DNA of 12,603 bases from Bryobacterales bacterium. Lineage in GTDB: Bacteria; Acidobacteriota; Terriglobia; Bryobacterales; Bryobacteraceae. Shown here in pieces: positions 5,887-12,603 of this stretch (position 1 is its first letter; each line of letters starts with the position of its first letter). The DNA is taken from the NCBI GenBank assembly GCA_003139735.1, contig PLGA01000147.1, positions 1 to 12,603 of the forward strand, read 5' to 3'. Below the pieces are notes generated by a model. It worked only from the letters and a program-made list of their open reading frames with translations, was not told the origin of the DNA and ran no database searches. A program made the translations under genes and the position numbers.

Positions 5887-8661
5887 GTGCGACGCAGAAC
5901 CTTTCTCTCGACATCGGCGGTTACCGGCCTTGGCCTGGCCGCGCGCGCCGTGGCGGAAGCCCAGGATTCGCCGGCGGGCCAGCCCGGCCAGGTTTCCGTC
6001 GGCTGGCTGGGTGGGACCTCGCCGCTGGCGCCAGGCGGGATCAGTTGGGGCGTACCGTGGGCGCGCGGTTCGACGCGCAGGGACCAGTCTTTCACGCTGA
6101 CCGGCGCCGATGGCCGAACCCTTCCGTTGCAGGCCTGGCCACTCGCCTACTGGCCGGATGGGTCATTGAAATGGAGCGGCTTCGCGACCGTTGCGAGCGC
6201 GGGATCCGCGGGACCGCTTCACATTACTCCGGGACCCTCCGGCGCCGCGGCTGGTACGCCGATCGCGGTGCGGCAGAGCGCCACCGCCATCGACGTCGAT
6301 ACCGGCGCGCTGCAGTGCCGCCTCATGCGAACGGGCGCCGCGCTGATCGACTCCATGACCATGGAGGGCCGCGTGGTGGCGCGCCAAGGGCGGCTAGAGT
6401 GCACGCTCGAAGATCACACCGACCCGGATCTGGTTCGCCTGGAGCATTTCGCGAGCGCCGTCAAGAAAGTCACCGTGGAGCAGACCGGCCCGCTGCGCGC
6501 CGTAGTCAAGATCGAAGGCACGCATAAGGCCGAGAAGGGCAATCGGGAATGGCTGCCGTTCACCGTCCGGCTTTACTTCTACGCCGGCCAGGCCGCCGTG
6601 CGGATGGTGCACACGATCGTTTTCGATGGCGATCAGGAAAAGGACTTCATCCGCGGCCTGGGCGTGGTTTTCGCGGTGCCGATGCGCGAGCAGATTCACA
6701 ACCGGCACGTTCGTTTTTCAGCCGAAGGCGAGGGGCTGTGGTCCGAGCCGCTGGAGCCGTTGACGGGAGCGCGCATGCTGGCCGCCCCCGGCGCCGCCGC
6801 GGCCGCGGCGTTCGCTCCCGGCGCGCGTCCGGGTGGAGAGATCTACGCCACGCAGCTTGCCGGCCAGCGCGTGCCCGACAAGGGACAGTTCAATCCGCAA
6901 GGCCAGTCCCTGATCGATAACTGGGCGGTTTGGGACTCCTACAAGCTGGTGCAGCCTAACGCCGACGGTTTCCAGATTCAGAAGCGCACGAATCCGCAGA
7001 GCTGCTGGCTGTTCGCCGGCGCGGGGAAAAGAGCGTCCGGGCTGGTTTTTGCGGGCGATGTCAGCGGCGGGCTGGCCGTAGCTTTGAAGAATTTCTGGCA
7101 ATCCCACCCGGCTTCGCTGGAGGTGCTGCACGCCACCGGGGATTCCGCCGAACTGCGCGTGTGGGTGTGGTCACCCGACGCTCCGGCGATGGATCTTCGT
7201 CATTACGACACCAGGAATCACACGCTCGATGCCAGCTACGAGGACGTACAGCCAGGCTTCAGCATCGCCAACGGGATCGGCCGCACCAGCGAGCTGACGT
7301 TGTACCCAAGCGCCAGCGTTCCGGCGAAAGAGGAAACCAGCGCGCAAGCCCGCATGAACGCGGAGCCGCCGCTTCTGGTGTGCGCGCCGGAACACTATTA
7401 CGCGGTCTCGGCCTTCGGCCCGTGGAGCCTGCCCGACCGTACCACGGCGCTGAAGCGCGCGGTGGAAGACCAACTCGATGGCGCGCTGGAGCTATACAAG
7501 AAGGAAGTGGAGCAGCGCCACTGGTACGGATTCTGGGACTACGGCGACGTGATGCACGCTTACGATGCGGCGCGCCACGTGTGGCGTTACGATATCGGCG
7601 GCTATGCGTGGGATAACACCGAGCTGGGCACCGATATGTGGCTCTGGTACAGTTTCCTGCGTACCGGACGCGCCGACATCTTCCGCATGGCGGAGGCCAT
7701 GACGCGGCACACCAGCGAAGTGGACACGTACCATTCGGGGCGCTTCGCCGGGTTGGGATCGCGTCACAACGTACGCCACTGGGGTTGCGGCGCCAAGGAA
7801 GCGCGCATCAGTCAGGCGGCCTTCCGCCGTTGTCATTATTACCTCACCACCGACGAGCGCACCGGCGACATGATGCGCGAGGTGGTGGACGTGGACAGCA
7901 AGATCGTCGAAATCGATCCCATGCGCCTCGCCTCTCCGCGGACCGGGCCGATCCCATATCCTGGACGGATCCGCGGCGGTCCGGATTGGCTGGCGTGCGT
8001 CGGGAACTGGATGACCGAGTGGGAGCGCACCGGCAACGCCAGGTACCGCGACAAGATCCTCGCGGGAATGGATTCGATCGCCAAGATGCCCTACGGCTTC
8101 ATGACCGGGCCGAACACGCTGTACGGATACGACCCCAAGACAGGGATGCTTTACCCGCTGGTTCCGGATGGTTTCGGCGTCTACAACCTGCAGGTGATTC
8201 AAGGTGGCGCCGAAGTGGCGTTCGAACTGAACCAGTTGATCGAACACCCGGGCTGGCAGAAGGCCTTCCTCCAGTACTGCCGCTTGACCGGCGCTCCCAA
8301 GGCCGTGGTTGCCACGGACATGACCACGGGGGCGGAGGGCAGCGACGGCGCCTATGCGGGCGCCGGACGGATGGCGGCCTACGCCTACTCGAAAACCCGC
8401 AACCCGGCCTTCATTGCCCGCGCCGTGTCCCAACTCGGCGGCGGCGGTTTTCAACGCGCGGCCGGCGGGCCCTATGCGACCCGGCATGTAGCCGGCCCCG
8501 ACGTGATGAACCCCATTGACGAAGCGCCCGGCGTCTCCACTAATAGCACGGCGCAAAACTCGCTCACGGCGATCCAGGTTCTGGAGTTGTGCAAGGATCG
8601 GCTCCCCGCGGAGCTGCCGGCGGCGCCGGCCGGTGGTCGAGGACGCGGCGGCGCAGGGTAG
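5887..8661 (+). CDS. Tat-exported PcRGLX/YetA-like protein (PL26-type exo-rhamnogalacturonan lyase family)
   Basis: I place the start at GTG 5887: it follows AGAAGGGG by 6 nt and gives a classic twin-arginine signal, RRRTFLSTS, with cleavage near AEAQ at about 25. Upstream in-frame codons run back into the terminator. The 924-aa product starts its mature part with a beta-rich RIFT-barrel-like domain (about 35-115: SWGVPWARG, LPLQAWPLAYWPDGSLKWSG), the signature of the PcRGLX/YetA family, then a second beta domain (about 125-475) and an alpha/alpha-toroid-like region (about 515-905) rich in Trp, Tyr and His (WYGFWDYGD, YAWDNTELGTDMWLWY, SRHNVRHWG). Family members include the PL26 lyase that removes disaccharide units from rhamnogalacturonan I, so a periplasmic role in pectin breakdown is plausible, but I cannot assign catalytic residues with certainty and many YetA-like proteins are uncharacterised. 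It ends in a Gly/Arg tail (GGRGRGGAG). It is the first gene of a likely four-gene unit. Confidence 0.8.
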   Translation: MRRRTFLSTSAVTGLGLAARAVAEAQDSPAGQPGQVSVGWLGGTSPLAPGGISWGVPWARGSTRRDQSFTLTGADGRTLPLQAWPLAYWPDGSLKWSGFATVASAGSAGPLHITPGPSGAAAGTPIAVRQSATAIDVDTGALQCRLMRTGAALIDSMTMEGRVVARQGRLECTLEDHTDPDLVRLEHFASAVKKVTVEQTGPLRAVVKIEGTHKAEKGNREWLPFTVRLYFYAGQAAVRMVHTIVFDGDQEKDFIRGLGVVFAVPMREQIHNRHVRFSAEGEGLWSEPLEPLTGARMLAAPGAAAAAAFAPGARPGGEIYATQLAGQRVPDKGQFNPQGQSLIDNWAVWDSYKLVQPNADGFQIQKRTNPQSCWLFAGAGKRASGLVFAGDVSGGLAVALKNFWQSHPASLEVLHATGDSAELRVWVWSPDAPAMDLRHYDTRNHTLDASYEDVQPGFSIANGIGRTSELTLYPSASVPAKEETSAQARMNAEPPLLVCAPEHYYAVSAFGPWSLPDRTTALKRAVEDQLDGALELYKKEVEQRHWYGFWDYGDVMHAYDAARHVWRYDIGGYAWDNTELGTDMWLWYSFLRTGRADIFRMAEAMTRHTSEVDTYHSGRFAGLGSRHNVRHWGCGAKEARISQAAFRRCHYYLTTDERTGDMMREVVDVDSKIVEIDPMRLASPRTGPIPYPGRIRGGPDWLACVGNWMTEWERTGNARYRDKILAGMDSIAKMPYGFMTGPNTLYGYDPKTGMLYPLVPDGFGVYNLQVIQGGAEVAFELNQLIEHPGWQKAFLQYCRLTGAPKAVVATDMTTGAEGSDGAYAGAGRMAAYAYSKTRNPAFIARAVSQLGGGGFQRAAGGPYATRHVAGPDVMNPIDEAPGVSTNSTAQNSLTAIQVLELCKDRLPAELPAAPAGGRGRGGAG

Positions 8662-8758
8662 AGCAGCCAACGCATCGCCCGCTGGCCCGCCTGCGCGCCG
8701 AGTGCTATAACAGAATCGGAATACCTGAAATCGGCTGGGGGATTCAGGGGCTAGAACC

Positions 8759-9730
8759 ATGCGCATCGGGCCACAATACGTCGCCACCCGCAGGGGTCTG
8801 CTGAGAGCCGGCTTGGCCGGAGTTCTGGTGGCCGGAGCCGCGCCCGCCGAAAAGTCCAAAGTGGTCGTCGTGCGCGATCCTGCTCTCCGCGCCGGCGGCG
8901 GCGCCCCGGATTCCGGCCGGGTCTTGAAGATGCTTGATCGCGCCATGCAGTCGTTCTGGGGCGGCGATTCGCCCATGGATGCCTGGAAGAAAGCGGTCCG
9001 GCCGGGCGAAGTGGTCGGGTTGAAGGTGAATTGCCTCTCGGGCAAGGGTGCGGCCACCAGCCCCGTGCTGGTGGAAGCCATCTGCGAGCGTCTGCAGCAA
9101 GCCGGAATCCCGCAGAAGGACATCGTCATCTGGGACCGCCTCAACTCCGATCTCGAAAGCGCCGGTTACCGCGTGGCGTCCCGCACGGACCGAATCCGTT
9201 GCATCGGCAACGACGCCGCCGGCTACGGGACCGAACTGGCGGTCTATGGAAGCGCGGGCAGCCTGCTTTCGAACACCCTGACGCGCACCTGCGACGCCGT
9301 CATCAACTTGCCCGTGCTCAAGGACCACGGCATCGCCGGCGTGACGCTCGCGCTCAAGAACCTGTTCGGCGCCATTCACAATCCGAACAAGTACCACACC
9401 AATGTCGGCGATCCGTATGTCGCGGACGTCAATATGTTCCCGCCGATCCGGCAAAAGGTGCGCTTCACCATCTGCGACGCCCTGACGGCCCAGTATGAGG
9501 GTGGACCGTCCTACATGCCGCAATGGTCGTGGCCTTATAACGGCCTGATGGTGGCGCGCGACCCGGTGGCCATGGATTACACGGGCTGGCAGATTCTCGA
9601 ACGCAAGCGGGCGGAAAAGGGAATGAAGACCTTGCGCGAAATGAAGCGCGAGCCGGTTTACATCGCCACCGCGGCCGGCCGCGGGCTTGGGACGAACGAT
9701 CCGAAGCGGATCGACGTAGTGGAGGTTTGA
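8759..9730 (+). CDS. Tat-signal DUF362 domain protein
   Basis: The 323-aa product has a twin-arginine start (TRRGLLRAG, R11-R12, then a hydrophobic stretch ending at about AAPA-30) and an almost complete DUF362 domain. Its landmarks are KVN at 89-91, the helix after TSPVLVEAI (100-108), the core block NLPVLKDHG (183-191) and GVTLALKNLFG (194-204), a conserved His at 213 and the GGP turn (248-250) followed by DPVAMD (268-273). DUF362 has no settled biochemical role; some members are fused to ferredoxin-like domains. This one has only five scattered cysteines and no CxxC, so it probably does not bind an Fe-S cluster itself. The ATG at 8759 follows a GGGG-rich stretch and a 97-bp gap from the preceding gene, and its stop overlaps the amrS start (TGATG). 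That tight coupling suggests joint work with the AmmeMemoRadiSam proteins (inference). The exported location is predicted from the signal. Confidence 0.9.
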   Translation: MRIGPQYVATRRGLLRAGLAGVLVAGAAPAEKSKVVVVRDPALRAGGGAPDSGRVLKMLDRAMQSFWGGDSPMDAWKKAVRPGEVVGLKVNCLSGKGAATSPVLVEAICERLQQAGIPQKDIVIWDRLNSDLESAGYRVASRTDRIRCIGNDAAGYGTELAVYGSAGSLLSNTLTRTCDAVINLPVLKDHGIAGVTLALKNLFGAIHNPNKYHTNVGDPYVADVNMFPPIRQKVRFTICDALTAQYEGGPSYMPQWSWPYNGLMVARDPVAMDYTGWQILERKRAEKGMKTLREMKREPVYIATAAGRGLGTNDPKRIDVVEV

Positions 9731-10914
9731 TGTCGCGCTTTGTGGGGCAGGATGCTATCCTGCGCGCCGATCGTCAATCGGCGCCGGCGGGGCGGGTTAC
9801 CAACCCGCCGCAGGTTGGCAACCTGCCCCACATGGGGCGTCGCCTATTTCTTCAGGCGCTTGCGCTTCCGTGTCTTGGCGCCGTGGAGTCCGATGCCCGC
9901 TTCACCGTCGAGGCGCGTTTCTACGACAAGCTGCCCTACAAGAAGATCAAGTGCAAGCTTTGTCCGCGCGAGTGCGTGATCGACGATCGGGAACGCGGCT
10001 ATTGCGGCGTCCGCGAAAACCGCGGCGGCACTTACTATTCGCTGGTCCATTCGCGCGTCTGCGCCGCCCACGTCGATCCCATCGAAAAGAAGCCCCTGTT
10101 CCATTTCCTCCCAGGCAGTATGGCCTTTTCGGTGGCCACGGCGGGCTGCAACGTCAATTGCAAAATGTGCCAGAACTGGGATATCTCTCAGTCTCGTCCG
10201 GAGCAGGTGACAAGCACTTTCATTTCACCCCAAAACCTGGCCGACCTGGCCGGCCGGAATCAGTGCCCTTCCATTGCTTACACCTACAGCGAGCCGGTGG
10301 TCTTTTGCGAATACGTCCTCGATTCGGCGGAGGCCGGCCGCGCCGCCGGCGTAAAGAGCGTGGTGATCAGCGGAGGCTACGTCCAGGAAGAGCCGCTGAA
10401 GCAGTTGTGCCGGCGCGTGGACGCCATCAAGATCGACGTCAAAGCCTTCACCGATAAATTCTACAAGGAGATTGTCAACGGCGATCTCAAGGCGGTGCTG
10501 AACACCCTGGTGTCCATCCGCAAGTCGGGCGTCTGGAACGAAGTGGTCTACCTGGTGATCCCTACCTTGAACGATTCCGACGACGAATTCCGCGGACTGG
10601 CCCGATGGATGAAAGCGGAACTCGGCCCCGACGTCCCGCTGCACTTCTCGCAGTTTCATCCCGAGTACCTGCTCAAGAACCTTCCGGTGACGCCGGTCCC
10701 GACGCTCGAACGCGCCAAGGCCATCTGCGACGCCGAAGGTTTGCATTACGTATATATCGGCAATGTTCCCGGCCATCCGGCCGAAAGCACCTGGTGCCCG
10801 AAGTGCCGCCGCGTGGTGGTAGAGCGCGCCGGCTTCACCGTTCGAGCGCTGCACCTCGACAAGGGCAAGTGCCACTTCTGCCATCAAGCCATCCCGGGCA
10901 TTTGGGAAGGGTGA
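9730..10914 (+). CDS. amrS: AmmeMemoRadiSam system radical SAM enzyme AmrS
   Basis: A radical SAM enzyme of the AmmeMemoRadiSam type, 394 aa from ATG 9730. It has the N-terminal cysteine group of the family (C75, C78, C82, C92 in CKLCPREC and YCGVREN), the CxxxCxxC motif for the [4Fe-4S]-SAM cluster (C140, C144, C147 in GCNVNCKMCQNW), YTYSEPVVF at 184-192, VISGGY at 212-217, and a C-terminal zinc-ribbon-like pair (C356/C359 and C381/C384). Its substrate is unknown. The start is ambiguous: ATG 9730 follows GGAGG by 4 nt and overlaps the DUF362 stop by one base, but residues 5-34 are encoded by a palindromic repeat; ATG 9832 (Met35, 360 aa, no Shine-Dalgarno) begins GRRLFLQALALP, a Tat-like signal. 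Either way a Tat-like segment precedes the enzyme, hinting at export of the folded protein. The fusion gene follows 5 nt downstream. Confidence 0.93.
   Translation: MSRFVGQDAILRADRQSAPAGRVTNPPQVGNLPHMGRRLFLQALALPCLGAVESDARFTVEARFYDKLPYKKIKCKLCPRECVIDDRERGYCGVRENRGGTYYSLVHSRVCAAHVDPIEKKPLFHFLPGSMAFSVATAGCNVNCKMCQNWDISQSRPEQVTSTFISPQNLADLAGRNQCPSIAYTYSEPVVFCEYVLDSAEAGRAAGVKSVVISGGYVQEEPLKQLCRRVDAIKIDVKAFTDKFYKEIVNGDLKAVLNTLVSIRKSGVWNEVVYLVIPTLNDSDDEFRGLARWMKAELGPDVPLHFSQFHPEYLLKNLPVTPVPTLERAKAICDAEGLHYVYIGNVPGHPAESTWCPKCRRVVVERAGFTVRALHLDKGKCHFCHQAIPGIWEG
9741..9832. repeat. Compound palindromic element, four hairpins within outer inverted arms
   Basis: Outer arms TGTGGGGCAGG (9741-9751) and CCTGCCCCACA (9822-9832) are exact reverse complements. 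Inside are four consecutive hairpins: GCAGGAT/ATCCTGC (9747-9763, loop GCT), GCGCCGAT/ATCGGCGC (9764-9784, loop CGTCA), GGCGGGTT/AACCCGCC (9791-9809, loop ACC) and GCAGGTTG/CAACCTGC (9810-9826, one-base centre). Nearly every base is paired, giving either a row of hairpins or a cloverleaf-like fold. It lies wholly inside the first 35 codons of amrS as read from 9730 and keeps the frame open. It looks like a dispersed palindromic repeat that has landed in a gene start; no clear target-site duplication is visible. Confidence 0.85.
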
Positions 10915-10919
10915 CGCAT

Positions 10920-12500
10920 ATGAGGAAGATTCTGCCTTTCGGCATCGCCGCGTTGTCCTTGGCGGCCGGCCTGCTTCTGGTGGGAGAGACTTCGCGCGGC
11001 GGCGCGCCAGCGCCCAAGATCAGGCCGATGGCGGTGGCCGGATCGTTCTATCCGGCCGACGCGAAGGAGTTGGGGGCCATGCTCGACGGCTACCTTGCGA
11101 AAGCCGCGCCTCCGCCGCTCCAGAACGTGGTGGCGATCTCGGCGCCGCACGCGGGCTACATCTACTCCGGTCCCGTGGCCGCGTATTCCTATGCGTTATT
11201 GAAGGGCCGCAAGTTCGACCGCGTGGTGGTGATTGCGCCCTCGCATTACGAAGCCTTCAATTTCTCGTCCGTGTACGATGGCGACGCCTACCTGACGCCC
11301 TTCGGCCAGGTTCCCATCGACAAGGCCTTCGCCGCCAAACTCGCTAAGGTCAGCCCTTCGATCAGGCTTTCGGGGGTGGGCCATACGCCGTCGGCGGACC
11401 ACCCGGAGCATTCCGTGGAGGTCCAACTCCCCTTCCTGCAGCGGGTGATCGGGCAGTTCCAACTTGTGCCGGTCGTCATGGGAAACCAGGATTACGATAA
11501 CTGCCGCGCCCTGGGTGTGGCGCTGGCTAAACTGGTCCAGGGCACGAACACCCTGATTGTGGCCAGCTCCGATCTCTCCCACTATCACACCTACGACGAA
11601 GCCGTGGGCCTCGACCACAAGACGCTGAACGCCATCGGGGAGTACGATTACTTCGATCTGGCGCGCAATCTGGATTTGCGGGTTTGGGAGGCGTGCGGCG
11701 GCGGGCCTATTGTGGCCGTCATGATCGCCGCCGAGCGGTTGGGCGCCAATCAGGCCAAGGTGCTGCATTACGCCAATACCGGCGACGTCACGGGCGACCA
11801 CAGCCGCGTGGTAGGCTACGGCGCCGTGGCTTTCGTCAAGGCTGCCGGCGCAAAGACCGAGGATGCGCCGTTTTCGCTCACCAGCGCGGAGAAGAATGCG
11901 CTTCTCAAGATTGCCCGGCAATCGGTGGAAACCTCGGTCCGCACGGGGAAGCAATTTGCGGCCACAGCGGGCGGCCTGGAGGCGCTCGGGCGGGAGCGCG
12001 GGGCGTTCGTTACCATCACCAAGAACGGAGAGCTCCGCGGCTGCATCGGGTACGTAGCGCCCATCAAACCGCTCTACATCACCGTACGCGACGTGGCCAT
12101 GATGGCGGCCCTCCAAGACACGCGCTTCCACCCCGTCGCGGCCGGCGAACTGGCGAGCCTGCAATACGAAATTTCCGTCTTGTCCCCGCTGCGCCGCATC
12201 ATGGATACGCAGGAGATCCGCCTCGGGAAGGACGGCGTGCTGATCCACACCAGCGACCATGAAGGCTTGTTCCTGCCGCAGGTGGCGACCGAGGAACACT
12301 GGGACCGCGCCCAGCTCCTGGAGGAGGTTTGCTACAAGGCCGGCCTGCCGGGTCGCGCCTGGCAGGATCCCGCCGCCGACCTCTTCCGTTTCACCGCTCT
12401 GGTGTTCGGCGAGGGCAAGCCGCTCGAATCGCTCATTCCCCTCGAACTGTTTCGGAATCCGCTAGCAGCGCTGTCGCTGCCGGCGCGAGGCTCACCATAG
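10920..12500 (+). CDS. amrB-amrA: Exported AmrB-AmrA fusion (Memo domain + AMMECR1 domain)
   Basis: The ATG at 10920 follows GGAAGGG by a suitable distance and lies 5 nt beyond the amrS stop. The 526-aa protein joins two members of the AmmeMemoRadiSam system that are usually separate or fused. Residues 1-21 are a hydrophobic signal or anchor (MRKILPFGIAALSLAAGLLL) ending near SRGGAPA. The Memo domain (about 35-307) keeps the metal-site residues known from human MEMO1: H77 in SAPHAGY, H164 in DHPEHSVEVQ and C259 in ACGGGPI; SSDLSHYH (216-223) is also typical. The AMMECR1 domain (about 318-512) carries the invariant LRGCIG (372-377), RGAFVTI (360-366) and the C-terminal block DHEGLFLPQV (446-455). 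No lipobox is seen. The biochemical role of either domain is not established. An export signal on this pair argues for a periplasmic or membrane-attached site of action. Confidence 0.94.
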   Translation: MRKILPFGIAALSLAAGLLLVGETSRGGAPAPKIRPMAVAGSFYPADAKELGAMLDGYLAKAAPPPLQNVVAISAPHAGYIYSGPVAAYSYALLKGRKFDRVVVIAPSHYEAFNFSSVYDGDAYLTPFGQVPIDKAFAAKLAKVSPSIRLSGVGHTPSADHPEHSVEVQLPFLQRVIGQFQLVPVVMGNQDYDNCRALGVALAKLVQGTNTLIVASSDLSHYHTYDEAVGLDHKTLNAIGEYDYFDLARNLDLRVWEACGGGPIVAVMIAAERLGANQAKVLHYANTGDVTGDHSRVVGYGAVAFVKAAGAKTEDAPFSLTSAEKNALLKIARQSVETSVRTGKQFAATAGGLEALGRERGAFVTITKNGELRGCIGYVAPIKPLYITVRDVAMMAALQDTRFHPVAAGELASLQYEISVLSPLRRIMDTQEIRLGKDGVLIHTSDHEGLFLPQVATEEHWDRAQLLEEVCYKAGLPGRAWQDPAADLFRFTALVFGEGKPLESLIPLELFRNPLAALSLPARGSP

Positions 12501-12603
12501 CCGACAGCAGCGCCGTTCTAAAGAAGCCGAATACCGGAACGAACCAGGCGCTGAACAGAACCGCGCCCAGGCACGATCCCGCCAGGTCGAGCGCATAGAG
12601 CGT
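12433..12603 (-). CDS. Partial C-terminus, membrane protein of the spermidine-synthase-related type
   Basis: Reading the minus strand from the right edge gives 56 open codons ending in TGA at 12435-12433. The visible part begins TLYALDLAGSCLGAVLFSAW, then FVPVFGFFRTALLSAMV, and ends ALLADSETVRGE. A 'YA-x-D-L-x-G-x-x-x-G-A' helix start followed by a hydrophobic helix and a 'P-x-x-G' break is characteristic of the multi-spanning proteins annotated as fused MFS/spermidine synthase. The third codon position is strongly G/C, as in a real gene of this genome. It runs convergently with the AmrB-AmrA gene and their 3' ends overlap by 68 bp. The catalytic part lies outside the window, so function is inference from the membrane segment only. 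Confidence 0.55.
   Translation of the reverse strand, partial: TLYALDLAGSCLGAVLFSAWFVPVFGFFRTALLSAMVSLAPAATALLADSETVRGE

Noticed and set aside
8706..8711. TATAAC as an internal -10 before the DUF362 gene
   Set aside because: No -35-like hexamer occurs at the proper distance and there is no extended -10, so it is too weak to list as a promoter.
7492..9144. 550-aa minus-strand open frame crossing the PL26-like and DUF362 genes
   Set aside because: It is antisense to two well-supported coding regions, lacks a ribosome binding site and known motifs, and is explained by the strong third-position G/C bias.
9741..9832. CRISPR repeats, tRNA or a riboswitch as an explanation for the hairpin cluster
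   Set aside because: The hairpins differ in sequence and have no spacers of constant length. The fold lacks tRNA landmarks such as the TΨC-loop sequence and CCA-adjacent acceptor stem, and no known riboswitch core is recognisable.
10605..10919. 105-codon upstream extension of the AmrB-AmrA frame
   Set aside because: The extension overlaps the amrS gene in another frame, reads as low-complexity Arg-rich sequence, and would bury the signal sequence. ATG 10920 with its GGAAGGG site is the better start.

Overview
The window is high-GC DNA that looks like Acidobacteriota, most likely the Solibacter/Bryobacterales group. This rests on gene types: an Oar-like TonB-dependent receptor with an N-terminal carboxypeptidase-regulatory-like domain, an exported M28 peptidase with Arg/Gly-rich low-complexity tracts, a Tat-exported PcRGLX/YetA-like (PL26-type) protein, and short palindromic repeats in and beside genes. 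The taxonomic call is inference; there is no rRNA or marker gene here.

Layout. At the left edge the first 18 codons of a minus-strand gene are visible; they read like a ribbon-helix-helix antitoxin/regulator and sit directly behind an extended -10 element, as in a leaderless transcript. A 28-bp perfect palindrome (179-206) separates it from a minus-strand secreted M28 zinc peptidase (227-1954). A 375-bp divergent promoter region (1955-2329) holds candidate sigma70-type promoters in both directions, then comes the large outer-membrane receptor (2330-5761), closed by a strong hairpin (5791-5828).

The rest of the plus strand is probably one transcription unit: PL26/YetA-like protein (5887-8661), a Tat-type DUF362 protein (8759-9730), and the complete AmmeMemoRadiSam set, made of the radical SAM enzyme AmrS (9730-10914) and an AmrB-AmrA (Memo + AMMECR1) fusion (10920-12500). 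The last three genes are packed with a 1-bp overlap and a 5-nt gap. At the right edge the C-terminus of a convergent minus-strand membrane protein of the spermidine-synthase-related type overlaps the 3' end of the fusion gene.

How the genes may work together. Nearly every complete gene here encodes a protein with an export signal: peptidase, receptor, PL26-like protein, DUF362 protein and the AmrB-AmrA fusion, and AmrS carries a Tat-like start. The main observation is a whole AmmeMemoRadiSam module that appears to be addressed to the cell envelope, next to a DUF362 protein. The function of AmmeMemoRadiSam is not established, and most models assume a cytosolic location.

A second observation is a 92-bp, four-hairpin palindromic element (9741-9832) lying in frame at the 5' end of amrS. 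Removing 99 nt would restore a compact twin-arginine signal starting MSRRRLFLQ. This looks like an in-frame insertion of a mobile palindrome into coding sequence.
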